This document shows, piece after piece, positions 10,326 through 19,292 of a stretch of 64,000 nt of DNA. Below the pieces are notes generated by a model that was not told where the DNA came from, made no database searches, and saw nothing but the letters and a program-made list of their open reading frames with translations. The DNA is from a virus. The position numbers and the translations under genes were made by a program. The stretch is taken from the IMG/VR virus record IMGVR_UViG_3300025141_016680, positions 1 through 64,000 of that record. The stretch is one strand, 5' to 3'. Every line of letters begins with the position of its first letter. Position 1 is the stretch's first letter.

Positions 10326-10823
10326 CTATCCAATAGTGAAGATAGTTAGACCCAATTTCTTACCAGCTATCCTAAGCTTAGGTACATTGTATGTAATCTC
10401 TATCTCAATTTTTGCTATTCCCTCATCCGGTAAAAGATCAAGCTCAACACTTGATCCTGCAATTCGATAAAATTTTGAATCAAAGGTTTCTAGCTCTACA
10501 AAGGGCATAAATTTACCAGCTGTCTGATTAATTCTCATCATTGCCTCTGCATCAAAAGAATCTTTAGCAACAAGCTCTGTTGTGAGCTCTCTAAGATTTG
10601 CACCAAAATCATATCTTCCCAGCCTCTCACCATTATTTGTCATGATTAAATTTCTAAGATTATCATGAATTGCATCGGGAAGATTGAAGTGCATCTTAAA
10701 TAGACCGGATCGACCTGTGCCGAGCTCCAGAGGAGTCTTAATTCCAATCGGAACAGGGCTTCGAGTTCTAGTAAATTTTCTCGCTGTGGTCTTGTTGCCG
10801 ACACTCTTAAAGCTTATAGCCAT
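10326..10823 (-). CDS. Baseplate wedge protein, gp25-like (GPW/gp25 family)
   Basis: The 165-aa protein carries the gp25 family core: FKMHFNLPDAIHDNLRNLIMT, then NNGERLGRYDFGANLRELTTE and a closing beta strand IEIEITYNV. The family joins gp6 to the tail sheath initiation complex in contractile tails. The ATG at 10823 is preceded by GAGGG 6 nt upstream. It is the first gene after the longest untranslated gap of the baseplate block, so transcription may restart here. Confidence 0.88.
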   Translation of the reverse strand: MAISFKSVGNKTTARKFTRTRSPVPIGIKTPLELGTGRSGLFKMHFNLPDAIHDNLRNLIMTNNGERLGRYDFGANLRELTTELVAKDSFDAEAMMRINQTAGKFMPFVELETFDSKFYRIAGSSVELDLLPDEGIAKIEIEITYNVPKLRIAGKKLGLTIFTIG

Positions 10824-11007
10824 GGTGAACCCTCAGAATAAATATAGTGACTTAAGAAAATCTAACAACCTACTTGTATGAAAGCTATATTCTAAATTGC
10901 TATTTTGAGAATACTGTATGTCATTTGATTATAATCATATAATTTAGATTTAAACTATATAAGCGGCTCAACAACAGCACCCACTGCAGAAGTCTGGACT
11001 TTAACAA
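10824..11007 (-). promoter_or_regulatory. 184-bp AT-rich intergenic region with a 12-bp palindrome
   Basis: This is the longest gene-free stretch of the left half. It is strongly AT-rich and holds a perfect 12-bp palindrome (TGATTATAATCA, 10926-10937) about 100 bp upstream of the gp25-like start. It lies between the proline-rich protein and the gp25-like gene, and no open frame of useful length crosses it. A promoter or operator for the gp25/gp6 group is plausible. I could not find a clear -10/-35 pair or a T4-type late TATAAATA box on the minus strand. Confidence 0.35.
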
Positions 11008-12006
11008 TTACTTTATTTGTTGCGTCACTGTTGGTGGAATTGAAGGAATATATGCGACGCCGGTTGGTGTTGGTATTGTTTCGTTTGGAGATACAAATGG
11101 AAATCCTGTTCCGGATAGTTTTGTAAAAAAAGCTGTAACAGTTGTTTTTTCAACAGCACTTGTAATTGCTTCTGCTATATCAGTTCCAATTTTAGATAAA
11201 GAAGGAGACGGCGGTATAGAATTTTGCTTCATGTCATTGTGTAATTTTGTAAACATTTCTAATTGAGCAGCTGGAGGCATCACAACCAATGCATTAACAG
11301 AAATATACCCCCCTTGACTCTCTGACCAGCTTGATAGTGACTCAATATACGAGCCGAATCCAGGTCTTATGAATACAGTCCTGTCTTCGGTCTCAGATTC
11401 ACCCAGTGTTTCTCCTGTTTCCAAATTGAAACTTTGTAATATTTCTATATCTTCTATTAAAACGCCACCTTCAATATTGACATCTAGATTTCTATCTCTA
11501 TTTTCTACAATTTCCACTACTGCATCTTCAAATCGATTTATTTCATCTGTATTAGCTGCTGTGCCTAAAGAAAAAACAGGGAGTCCATATGCTCCAAATC
11601 CAGATGTCCCTGGATCTGTAAATGAGGCAACTAAAGATGCCTCTAAAGAGACTCTCTGCTCCACAGTATCAAAGCTTCGTGCTGTAGGAAATAAAGGTAT
11701 TGCAGATAGTTCGCTTCCGACAGGTAAGAGAGGTGGGGGTAAAAGACCCCCAGAAAATGTCATATCCTCATCGACGGTCGGAACAGCCGAAGGAACGCCA
11801 GGTGGGGGTGGTGTCGGCGGAACTTTTATTGGAGATATAATTCTTCCAACCTGATCGACATCAATTTGTGCAAGCTTTACAAAAGAAAACAAAGCGTCAA
11901 CAATCTCTTTGGCAACATCGAAATAATCCATTTCATTATTTATATCAGATGCTTTTTGAAAAATCTCTTCAAGTGAATTAGCTAGATCTTGTGTGTTGAG
12001 CGACAT
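11008..12006 (-). CDS. Proline-rich hypothetical protein in baseplate cluster (332 aa)
   Basis: I do not recognise this protein. It has an N-terminal helical part of about 60 residues, a low-complexity proline linker (VPPTPPPPGVP near residue 62), a mixed middle and a Thr/Pro-rich C-terminus. There is no signal peptide or membrane segment. It sits 1 nt from the stop/start of the gp5-like hub gene and before gp25, a place often taken by hub or wedge accessory proteins. A virion role is inferred from position only. Confidence 0.6.
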   Translation of the reverse strand: MSLNTQDLANSLEEIFQKASDINNEMDYFDVAKEIVDALFSFVKLAQIDVDQVGRIISPIKVPPTPPPPGVPSAVPTVDEDMTFSGGLLPPPLLPVGSELSAIPLFPTARSFDTVEQRVSLEASLVASFTDPGTSGFGAYGLPVFSLGTAANTDEINRFEDAVVEIVENRDRNLDVNIEGGVLIEDIEILQSFNLETGETLGESETEDRTVFIRPGFGSYIESLSSWSESQGGYISVNALVVMPPAAQLEMFTKLHNDMKQNSIPPSPSLSKIGTDIAEAITSAVEKTTVTAFFTKLSGTGFPFVSPNETIPTPTGVAYIPSIPPTVTQQIK

Positions 12007-12007
12007 A

Positions 12008-13414
12008 TCACTTTATCTTTCCGATAGTGCTTAAATTTACTTTTGCCTCAAGCTCTATAATTAGGGTGCTTGTCGCTGTTAGAAAAGAAGGATTTAAGAC
12101 TCCTGGGCCCACGCCTGTCGATACAAAGGCCGGAGCAGCAACTACTAACTCTTTTAAAAATGCAAGAAGTTTTTTGTTAAGAGTGTCACCCAAAACAATT
12201 GGCTCTGTTGCACCTCGGCCTATCTGTGTCTGATTATTAATTCCTGATCCTATCACTATCTTGGGACCATCAATCATGATGGTTCCATCGTTTAGCATTG
12301 TAATCACAGCTCGATCGCTATCAGCATCACCCTCCTTGACAATTCTTACACTTCCATCCTTTCTACTGATAATTCGAATCTGATCTGATTTTGAAACAAC
12401 ATACGCATCCTGGGACACCGGGCTTACATCTGAACCCGTGCCGGTATCTGGGTATTGTAGATTAAAATTTGTGTCGCCATCTGTCTTCATCGACACATAG
12501 ATTCGAGAGGAATCTGTCTCGAAATTAGGGTCTCCCTCAGAGAGAATTTCCGAAACTGGAGGTTTTGTAATACTGGGTGATTTATTTGTCTCAGTGTACC
12601 CTCTTGTGTTTGGAATGGTGTTTGGGTTAGTTCTTGGTGTGGCACCATCCTGACCTCGACCTGCAACTATATCGATTGTTCCCTTTCCGGTGATAGATTT
12701 ATCGTTAGTATACGCGTCTCCTGTTCTATCTTCTCCCAGAGAAATCAAGGCATTATTTGAACCCTGTAGCACGAGATCAGAGCATCTTTTTGTAAATCTT
12801 GGTACTGGCTCACCCACAAACTGACGACTGTAGGTTATAGAAGATCCTGGCTCTTTAGAGTCTATTATTCCCTTATATGGATCCAGTCCGTTCACTCTAT
12901 TGTTAGCGCTGTCTTCATTCGGCCCCAGTGGAAACTCAACCTCGTCTAAAGACAGATCTGAATTATTATAAGTGGGTGATCTATCTCGATGAGTAAAGTT
13001 TATATCTTCTGCAACAAGATCTGCTGTTATTCTACCGACCCAATATCCTGTTTCTGATAGATCACCGGTTGGGTATAGGACCCAAACCTGCTCTCCGGGT
13101 TTAACAGGTAGGCATACGTGAGGAGAGAAGAACGGATAAAAGATTCGTAACTCACCTTGTCTTGATACCATCCGGGCAACAATACAGTTTCTAGGTATCG
13201 ATGGAGCAATCTCTACATTCTGAATATTGGGAGCATTCTCCACTATGTAATTAAATTGCTCACTATTGGACGGATTTGATATAAACTCTGTCACAATTGC
13301 GATGTGAAATAGACCCGGACCTCCGAATTGACCCCAATGACGACGTTCACGTGACCTATCCTTTTCACCCAGTCCCCCTTGCGAAAGAAAATCTCTTAAA
13401 CGATCATCACTCAT
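12008..13414 (-). CDS. Baseplate hub protein, gp5-like (OB-fold, beta-helix tail)
   Basis: The N-terminal 200 residues resemble the OB-fold of T4 gp5: GPGLFHIAIVTEFISNP, then VKPGEQVWVLYP and TGYWVGRI. The C-terminal part (RIISRKDGSVRIV, then MLNDGTIMIDGPKIVIGSG) has the repeating short strands expected of a gp5C-type needle beta-helix. No obvious lysozyme catalytic segment is seen between them. The ATG at 13414 is preferred over a TTG six nt upstream because AGGA lies just upstream and the start overlaps the previous gene's stop by a few bases. Its job would be the central spike of the contractile tail. Confidence 0.8.
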   Translation of the reverse strand: MSDDRLRDFLSQGGLGEKDRSRERRHWGQFGGPGLFHIAIVTEFISNPSNSEQFNYIVENAPNIQNVEIAPSIPRNCIVARMVSRQGELRIFYPFFSPHVCLPVKPGEQVWVLYPTGDLSETGYWVGRITADLVAEDINFTHRDRSPTYNNSDLSLDEVEFPLGPNEDSANNRVNGLDPYKGIIDSKEPGSSITYSRQFVGEPVPRFTKRCSDLVLQGSNNALISLGEDRTGDAYTNDKSITGKGTIDIVAGRGQDGATPRTNPNTIPNTRGYTETNKSPSITKPPVSEILSEGDPNFETDSSRIYVSMKTDGDTNFNLQYPDTGTGSDVSPVSQDAYVVSKSDQIRIISRKDGSVRIVKEGDADSDRAVITMLNDGTIMIDGPKIVIGSGINNQTQIGRGATEPIVLGDTLNKKLLAFLKELVVAAPAFVSTGVGPGVLNPSFLTATSTLIIELEAKVNLSTIGKIK

Positions 13415-13416
13415 GA

Positions 13417-13776
13417 TCAAGTTCCTATTTGATCAAAGATTTCATTCATGTCAAAGGACTTTTCCTCTTCCTTTGCTATTAACTCTGCCAGCTTAAGAAT
13501 TTGATCATTTGTCTTGCACATTCTCTCAAGATATTTTGACATGATAGGTCCAAACACTGCATGCTGTGCAGAGCTTCCCTTTGTCTCAATTAGTAAATCT
13601 GTAAAGAGAATATTTGCCTTCTCTCTATCATCGAGAGCATTCTCATAGACCTCTTTCCACAATAGCTTCTTTCTCTCCTCAGTGTTTTCAAGAGAGTCCA
13701 GAAGATCACAGAAACGATCTATCTTTTTTTCCTTGTTTTCGACCTTATCAAGTAGGTCTTCAACTGCTTTTGCCAA
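13417..13776 (-). CDS. Small helical hypothetical protein (119 aa)
   Basis: This is an all-helical, charged protein (MAKAVEDLLDKVENKEKK at the start, NDQILKLAELIAKEEEK near the end). The start is TTG at 13776 with a strong GAGGTG 5 nt upstream, so a non-ATG start is well supported. The conserved-looking middle SSAQHAVFGPIMSKYLERM recalls small uncharacterised proteins found near baseplate or recombination genes in T4-like phages, but I cannot name a function. It lies between the late sigma factor and the gp5-like gene. Confidence 0.65.
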   Translation of the reverse strand: MAKAVEDLLDKVENKEKKIDRFCDLLDSLENTEERKKLLWKEVYENALDDREKANILFTDLLIETKGSSAQHAVFGPIMSKYLERMCKTNDQILKLAELIAKEEEKSFDMNEIFDQIGT

Positions 13777-13784
13777 GTGTCACC

Positions 13785-14522
13785 TCAAAAAATATCAAAA
13801 TCCCCTGTCTTAACTAGGTCCTTATAATGTTTTCGAATAACAGACATGGCAACTGAAAGCTGCTTTGGATTCAAGTCAGATAAATCTCTCATGTAGACAA
13901 AAACAGCCCGTTTATTAAGCAGGTCAAGCTCTTCAATACTTTTGAATAGTGTAATGATTGCATCCATACAGGACAATTCATTTTCACCCGTTAGTTTCCT
14001 TCTTATTTCTTCCATCATCATGAATAGATTTTGAAGTGATTCTTCTTTTAATATTGACTCATCTTGGGGAGGAACAGTTTGATGTGTCTCTATTGTGCTC
14101 ATATCTCCATTTGACAGTGATGCAGTATCATCAATGCTAACATGGCGCCTGTTATTTTTTGTCTTCTTTTTGCTCTGAATGATCAGCCAGTTCTTTGCAA
14201 CAACATTAAAATATGAAAATGCCTTGGTTCCTCGCGAGGGATCAAACTTGTTAAGTGTCTCATATAGGAATGTTACGCAGTCATTTTTAAGGTCCTCATA
14301 CGAGCCGTGAGGCTTTGCGAATCCATGAATGAAAATTAAATTTTCTGCTAGCTTGTTAAAAGCCGGCAAAATTTCATCAATGTAAATTTTCTCTTTCTCG
14401 CTTTCAGATTCTGAATTTTGAAACTGGACAATGGCGTCATGAGTACCAGCATGAAAATACAGCTTAACTGTGGATTTAGATTTTCCCCTTCTTCGTCTTC
14501 TTCTAATTTTTTTCTCAGCCAT
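13785..14522 (-). CDS. Late-transcription sigma factor, gp55-like
   Basis: The 245-aa protein has a sigma region 2-like core: ENLIFIHGFAKP, then DLKNDCVTFLYETLNKFDPSRGTK followed by AFSYFNVVAKNWLI, where the aromatic F-x-x-Y/F-N-V-x-x-x-W helix corresponds to the -10 recognition helix. In T4, gp55 directs host RNA polymerase to late promoters with the gp33/gp45 system. An Arg/Lys-rich N-terminus (KKIRRRRRRGKSKS) precedes the core. The ATG at 14522 is chosen because the TTG at 14543 lies inside the AGGAGG that serves as its ribosome binding site. It heads the baseplate block, as expected for a late regulator. Confidence 0.75.
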   Translation of the reverse strand: MAEKKIRRRRRRGKSKSTVKLYFHAGTHDAIVQFQNSESESEKEKIYIDEILPAFNKLAENLIFIHGFAKPHGSYEDLKNDCVTFLYETLNKFDPSRGTKAFSYFNVVAKNWLIIQSKKKTKNNRRHVSIDDTASLSNGDMSTIETHQTVPPQDESILKEESLQNLFMMMEEIRRKLTGENELSCMDAIITLFKSIEELDLLNKRAVFVYMRDLSDLNPKQLSVAMSVIRKHYKDLVKTGDFDIF

Positions 14523-14523
14523 T

Positions 14524-14862
14524 TTAATCGTTTTCCTCCTCAATGACAGTCATATTTCTCGCGACCTTTAGCACAGAGTCTCGACATCTTCTAATGTCTG
14601 ACATGACCTGCCTTACTTCAACGGAGTCAAAAAAGATAGGCTTTTGTAAAATTTCACTTATTGAAGAATATCTTTTATCAAGCTCATCAAGAGATTCTTC
14701 AATTGAATCCTGCACGCTCAGTATGAACATGGCGTGCTTATAGTTAAAGTAGAGAGACACAACAAGCAGTGTGGCAGTCACCGGAACTAGTATCGTTAGC
14801 GCTATTAGTGGATCCAAAGGTTCACCCAATGTGGCTATTATAAAAATTATTGTACTTTTCAA
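14524..14862 (-). CDS. Small membrane-anchored coiled-coil protein
   Basis: One hydrophobic segment (PLIALTILVPVTATLLVVSLY) is followed by about 70 charged helical residues (SVQDSIEESLDELDKRYSSISEIL), the layout of a membrane-anchored coiled-coil protein. The start is uncertain: TTG at 14862 overlaps the upstream glycosyltransferase by 41 nt, and TTG at 14829 overlaps its stop; neither has a clear ribosome binding site. The stop is 1 nt before the sigma factor's ATG. A spanin- or holin-like role is possible but unsupported. Confidence 0.6.
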   Translation of the reverse strand: MKSTIIFIIATLGEPLDPLIALTILVPVTATLLVVSLYFNYKHAMFILSVQDSIEESLDELDKRYSSISEILQKPIFFDSVEVRQVMSDIRRCRDSVLKVARNMTVIEEEND

Positions 14863-15991
14863 TCACAGCACTTAGTGAGAACTCTGCACGGACTCGTCTA
14901 GACAGGTCTTCCGCCCACTGCTTAGGCAGCTGATGTTTATTTCTAAACTTTTTAACTTTTACTTTGAAATCTTGCTCATTAGGATCTGCCCACTTCATCC
15001 CTGGTAAAAATATCCTGTTATCTACACGATTTTCTGGTATCTCTATTAGATTATACTTTATAGGAATAAACTTTCCTAGATTTAAAAAGTCTAAGTGACC
15101 TGACCAGTTTGTTGCCATTACAGGAATACCTGAAGCTGCTGCCTCGACAAGAGGAAGGCCGAAGCCCTCACCTCGTGTTAAACTAATTAAGCACTTTACG
15201 TCAGGGCGCTTATAGATTCCTGCCATTTCGTCAGGCGATAGGTTTCCATGTATAAGGTGAATCTTTGGAAAGTCTCCCTGTCTAACCTCAGAGAGGATGC
15301 TCTTAAGTGTATTCTTTGTAATAGTTCTATCGATCATTGTTCCACGACCATGATTTGCTTTTACTATTAGACCCACACTTGGATCATCAGCAAATGCCTC
15401 ACAAAACCACTTAATGGTTAAGAATATATTCTTTCTATCGTTCCAGGGATCAGATCCGGTGAATTGACCCACTAATAAAAAGTTAAAATCAGTATCTATT
15501 GTGGGAACTTCTAGTTCAGGAATGGATTCATTATCAATTGATTCAATATAGCTTTCTGGTATTACGTGGACTCTTGTCGATGGTGAACCAGTTCTCATTA
15601 TTGTCTGGCGGGCGTGGTTGGTTGGAACTATTACTTCATCCATCGTGTTCATTCTCTTGATCCACTCCGGATTACAAACATCTGTTTCAACTACAGCAGA
15701 CATTCCAACATTTTTATTTGCAAATCTTGGATCCCACTCATCTGGAAGCTGTAGCTGGAATGACACATCAAACTTCTGATCCTTAAGATCAATTGTTCTA
15801 TCCATTATTCTTCCAACAAGCCCATCCTCAAAATCAGAATTTACCATCCAGCTGGTGTCACCCCAATTTAAAACTTGAACAAATGTTTCTATATCGTGTC
15901 GTGACTCAAGCCATCTAAAAACCTGCCTTGAATGAACACCATACCCGCTTATTGATAGTGCAGGTGCACGCAGAAGTACTTTCTTTTTCAA
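14822..15991 (-). CDS. Glycosyltransferase family 4-like (389 aa)
   Basis: This is a GT-B glycosyltransferase. The acceptor-side opening SISGYGVHSRQVFRWL has the usual glycine-rich loop, and the donor-site part SLTRGEGFGLPLVEAAASGIPVMAT is the E-x(7)-E type nucleotide-sugar site of family 4. A further family feature is LLVGQFTG at the start of the C-terminal domain. It is the last gene of the glycan island in transcription order and overlaps the small membrane protein. Donor and acceptor cannot be predicted. Confidence 0.85.
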   Translation of the reverse strand: MKKKVLLRAPALSISGYGVHSRQVFRWLESRHDIETFVQVLNWGDTSWMVNSDFEDGLVGRIMDRTIDLKDQKFDVSFQLQLPDEWDPRFANKNVGMSAVVETDVCNPEWIKRMNTMDEVIVPTNHARQTIMRTGSPSTRVHVIPESYIESIDNESIPELEVPTIDTDFNFLLVGQFTGSDPWNDRKNIFLTIKWFCEAFADDPSVGLIVKANHGRGTMIDRTITKNTLKSILSEVRQGDFPKIHLIHGNLSPDEMAGIYKRPDVKCLISLTRGEGFGLPLVEAAASGIPVMATNWSGHLDFLNLGKFIPIKYNLIEIPENRVDNRIFLPGMKWADPNEQDFKVKVKKFRNKHQLPKQWAEDLSRRVRAEFSLSAVIEKYNNFYNSHIG

Positions 15992-16006
15992 TTTTTTCTC
16001 CAGAGA

Positions 16007-17257
16007 CTAAAAGGAAAAACTTTGCCATCTCTTATAGACGTTTTTCCAATTTTGATGTAAAGAAGTAAGTGTATTATGCCAATCATCAATTGTCTTACTA
16101 TAGGCAAATTCTGATATTGCATACTCTCTCACCTTTTTCTTAAGCTTTCTTCGATCCATGTCATCAAGATCGTAAATTTTCATTATTCCATCGGCGATGG
16201 TTTCACAGGAAACATAATCCTCATAAATGTAGGGCACCTGTTGCGAGCCAACCAGGGTTTGAAGCTCAATATCAAGTGCAGCACCATTATGCGTGCCATC
16301 GCGATGATCGACAACCTGCCTTGTAAGGCCGCCTGTTTTAGCCGCAACCATTGGTACACCAGCTTGCATCCCTTCGAGTGTTGGAAGGCCAAAACCCTCT
16401 GCGTAGCTAACATTTAGACAAAAATCTGAAATGTTATAAAGGACATTCATCTTTTCAAACTCCAGTCTTTCTCTTGAGTAGAAAATATTATCTTGAATGC
16501 CAAGCATTTCTGAAGCTGAAAATAGATTGGGCCCTTCTTGATCAGTTGGTTCTGTGTGCATTATTAGTGTCGCCTTTCTATGCCCGTGCTTCTTTTCAAG
16601 ATTATCTAGAAATATTTTCCAGGCCCAGAGAACATCGTTGGGCCTTTTTCTCTTTGCATTTCTATTTACCCAAATTCCAACAAAATGGTCCTCTCGATCC
16701 TTACCAATTATTGACTTCTTGTAATTGGACTTATTTTCAGAAGGTAGTGGATAAAACATCTCATCAGGAACAGCGTGAGGTACGAAATTTGTTTTTTCAG
16801 GAAAATGCTCGCTGACCATCTCGTAAGTCAAATGAGAGTGACAGTTTATAAGATCAGTTGCTTCATATATTGGCTGATTAAAAGACGGGTATGGGTAATT
16901 GTCCCAGACGTGCCACCATGCTATTGGGCACACCTGGTGAACCTCATCTTCCATCTCAAATAGCCATATGAAAAATCTAGGATCTGTAAATATTAGAAGA
17001 ATATCAGGCTTTTCAGTGGCCAGAGTCATTCTAATTGTCTCTCTATCACCAAATCCATCAATTGGTTTAATGATAAAATCATCATTTACCACCACTGTTC
17101 TATAGTCTGAATGCTTTAGTGCTGCTCCAAACTGACGAAACGTCCATTGACCCTTTTTATTCTCAAGAAGCCCATTAATCAGATGTCGAGTTTGAGTTCC
17201 AACTCCAGACGTCGAAAGAGCATGATCAGATAATACAAGTACCTTCTTTTTTGACAT
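16007..17257 (-). CDS. Glycosyltransferase family 4-like (416 aa)
   Basis: A second GT-B enzyme, starting VLVLSDHALSTSGVGTQTRHLI. The donor-site motif is NVSYAEGFGLPTLEGMQAGVPMV, with both glutamates present, and the linker is FVGIWVNRNAKRKRP. It lies 15 nt upstream of the other family 4 enzyme, and the pair may act in sequence. There is no membrane segment, so it is expected in the cytoplasm, possibly at the inner membrane face. It has GTGGAGATACTAA before the ATG, a good ribosome binding site. Confidence 0.85.
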   Translation of the reverse strand: MSKKKVLVLSDHALSTSGVGTQTRHLINGLLENKKGQWTFRQFGAALKHSDYRTVVVNDDFIIKPIDGFGDRETIRMTLATEKPDILLIFTDPRFFIWLFEMEDEVHQVCPIAWWHVWDNYPYPSFNQPIYEATDLINCHSHLTYEMVSEHFPEKTNFVPHAVPDEMFYPLPSENKSNYKKSIIGKDREDHFVGIWVNRNAKRKRPNDVLWAWKIFLDNLEKKHGHRKATLIMHTEPTDQEGPNLFSASEMLGIQDNIFYSRERLEFEKMNVLYNISDFCLNVSYAEGFGLPTLEGMQAGVPMVAAKTGGLTRQVVDHRDGTHNGAALDIELQTLVGSQQVPYIYEDYVSCETIADGIMKIYDLDDMDRRKLKKKVREYAISEFAYSKTIDDWHNTLTSLHQNWKNVYKRWQSFSF

Positions 17258-17302
17258 TTAGTATCTCCACTGAAATATTACTGCTGAGAAAGCCCCAGTA
17301 AA

Positions 17303-18127
17303 TCAAGTACAGTGAGGTGTATCTAGAAAGTCACAATATTTGCAAGAATTTCTATTTTTAAGAAATAACCCTCTTCTAACAGCTGAGATCATATTTCCTA
17401 CAATTTTATTTGCTCTCTCAAGAGACTTGGGACCAACTGAAACGGGAACTAGTTCGCAAATCTTTCCAAGCTTTCCACCACGCTTTAATAGAATAAACCC
17501 GCACCTGATATCTGTTAAGGGAATTCCGTGCTTTCTGGACCAGTAATGCTTATACAGAATAAGCTGTGCTGTCATCAAGATATCCTGCTTTTTATCGCGT
17601 CTCCAGCCCCATGCTCCAGCAGTTTTCCAGTCAAGGATCCAGTACTTCTCCTTTCCACGGCTATCTTTACACTTAATGATTGCATCAATGTATCCCTTGA
17701 AGTTCAGATCCCTGTTTTCAATTGACTCATATAGCATCTCTTCAGCCTCAACAGTCTCCCACTCAGAAAATGTCTCATCTAGAAATCCAGGGACTTCATT
17801 CCACATATTGCTGGCCCACTGGCACCATTCTTCAACAGGGGCATGCTTATACCAGCCAGGTTGATTTTTTACCCACTCAGGATCATCAAACCCGTTTTCT
17901 TTCCAGGCTTTTCTAATATTTTCAAGCAATCTTTCTCTAGGAATTTCTCCTGTCTTTAGAAGCATTTCACATCCTTCGTGGACGTTAGTTCCAAAGTCTA
18001 AAAAAGGTGAAGGCTCAAATGTAGCTATTTTATCAATATGGAGAAGCTTGTGGCGCCACGAACACTCACTCCAGCACTTTACCTCAGAAAAAGATATGTG
18101 CTCTTTGTTGGTTGGAAATAAACTCAT
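17303..18127 (-). CDS. PD-(D/E)XK nuclease with Cas4/AddB-type iron-sulphur cysteines
   Basis: The 274-aa protein shows the RecB/Cas4 nuclease core: SFSEVKCWSECSWRHKL at the start, GYIDAI near 145-150 and ILDWKTAGAWGW near 164-175 (D and D-x-K of the active site), with a QLILYKHYW helix. Cysteines at about 18/22 and 262, 265 and 273 (CKYC...HC) match the one-plus-three pattern that binds a 4Fe-4S cluster in Cas4 and AddB. No cas genes or array are nearby. It is embedded in the glycan island between a glycosyltransferase and a sugar dehydrogenase; recombination or DNA processing is its likely task. Confidence 0.8.
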   Translation of the reverse strand: MSLFPTNKEHISFSEVKCWSECSWRHKLLHIDKIATFEPSPFLDFGTNVHEGCEMLLKTGEIPRERLLENIRKAWKENGFDDPEWVKNQPGWYKHAPVEEWCQWASNMWNEVPGFLDETFSEWETVEAEEMLYESIENRDLNFKGYIDAIIKCKDSRGKEKYWILDWKTAGAWGWRRDKKQDILMTAQLILYKHYWSRKHGIPLTDIRCGFILLKRGGKLGKICELVPVSVGPKSLERANKIVGNMISAVRRGLFLKNRNSCKYCDFLDTPHCT

Positions 18128-18149
18128 ATTTCTATTATATCACAAAGCA

Positions 18150-18998
18150 TCAATCTTTACTAGTGACAGCACCCTGAATTTCAGCCCAGTCAAAAAAATT
18201 TCGAACCTCTAAGTTTTTATCCCATGCTGCTTTAAGTACTGTTGGTGTAACACCTGCTTCTTCCATCTTATAAATCATAGCATTCAGGTCTTTTGGAAAG
18301 CACTTTCCTCCAAAGCCTAACTGATTGTCATGACCTGGTACATCAAGATGTGAGTTTCCAATTCTGCCATCTGTTATAAATCCCTCAGAGGCATCTTGCC
18401 AATCAAGATCCAAAGCATCACATATCTGCTTCATTTCATTCATAAATGAGATCTTTACTGCAAAAAAACAGTTTGCCATATACTTTATCAGCTGTGCTGT
18501 TCCTGTATCTGTCTTTACCATCCTTTTATGAGGAAATCTTAGCTTGAATAGTGACTCAACAACATTCACATCCTCTTCTTTGCCACCTAGCACAATGCGT
18601 GAAGCATTTATAAAATCCAATCTTGCTGCTCTTTCTGTAAGAAATTCTGGGCTGAATACGATTCTTAAATTGGGGTAAAGTTTTTGATATTTTTCTGTGG
18701 TTCCTGGCACAACAGTTGACTTAATTACAAATATATTATCTTTTCGCTTATTTAATTCATCAATTGTCTTAAATACAGAATCCATGATTGTGAGATCTAT
18801 TCTCCCGCCTGTTTCTGTTAGCATTGGAGTTGGAACACACACAAATATCACGTCTGCACCATTGAGTGTCTCTTCAAGTGTGTGTGTACAGAGGCTTTTA
18901 TCTGTATCATAGATCAAAATTTCATCGACATGAAGTAAAAATCCTGCAACAATTGCAGAACCAACGAATCCATTTCCAATTACACCAATAGTAGACAT
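18150..18998 (-). CDS. Short UDP-glucose/GDP-mannose dehydrogenase family protein
   Basis: The N-terminal Rossmann motif is GVIGNGFVGSAI, followed by VPTPM, KSTVVPGTT, FSPEFLTE and the catalytic cysteine region GFGGKCFPKDL, all typical of the family that oxidises the C6 alcohol of nucleotide sugars to an acid. At 282 aa it lacks the C-terminal nucleotide-sugar-binding domain of the usual 400-450 aa enzymes. Short versions occur in phage genomes, but whether they keep full activity is not known to me. It abuts the HAD gene directly. Confidence 0.8.
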   Translation of the reverse strand: MSTIGVIGNGFVGSAIVAGFLLHVDEILIYDTDKSLCTHTLEETLNGADVIFVCVPTPMLTETGGRIDLTIMDSVFKTIDELNKRKDNIFVIKSTVVPGTTEKYQKLYPNLRIVFSPEFLTERAARLDFINASRIVLGGKEEDVNVVESLFKLRFPHKRMVKTDTGTAQLIKYMANCFFAVKISFMNEMKQICDALDLDWQDASEGFITDGRIGNSHLDVPGHDNQLGFGGKCFPKDLNAMIYKMEEAGVTPTVLKAAWDKNLEVRNFFDWAEIQGAVTSKD

Positions 18999-19292
18999 CT
19001 ATTTCCAGTCTCTAACATTCATATTTTTATCATCGATGAACAGATCATAAACAGGTTTACCAAACTTCAAATCATGATATCTTGCACCCCAGATTGCCAG
19101 CTGTGATTTTGTTAGATCAGACCAGTCTATACCTGTTCCTGTTCCTCGTGCAGTCCAATATATTACAGTATTTCCTTCTTCAAATAGCTTATTTGCCTTC
19201 TCAATATTCTCTTGAAGCGGTATTGCTTTTGCGTAATCTCTGCTCTTGGGAGTCTCACAGATAGTTTCATCAATGTCGATATAGATTATCAT
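18999..19292 (-). CDS. Small HAD-family phosphatase
   Basis: The N-terminus IIYIDIDETICETP holds the HAD nucleophile motif D-x-D-x-T; VIYWTARG is motif II, and VYDLFIDDKNMN carries the paired acidic motif IV. At 97 aa this is a minimal HAD without a cap, as found in surface polysaccharide clusters. Its start overlaps the stop of the NeuB-like gene by 4 nt (ATGA type). Dephosphorylation of a 9-phosphate nonulosonate or another sugar phosphate is plausible from context but not proven. Confidence 0.75.
   Translation of the reverse strand: MIIYIDIDETICETPKSRDYAKAIPLQENIEKANKLFEEGNTVIYWTARGTGTGIDWSDLTKSQLAIWGARYHDLKFGKPVYDLFIDDKNMNVRDWK

Noticed and set aside
10824-11007. T4-type late promoter (TATAAATA) for the gp25/gp6 genes
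   Set aside because: No TATAAATA is present on the minus strand here; only partial AT-rich matches were seen.
17303-18127. CRISPR adaptation gene cas4
   Set aside because: No cas1, cas2 or repeat array is seen in the window; phages often carry Cas4/RecB-like nucleases for other uses.
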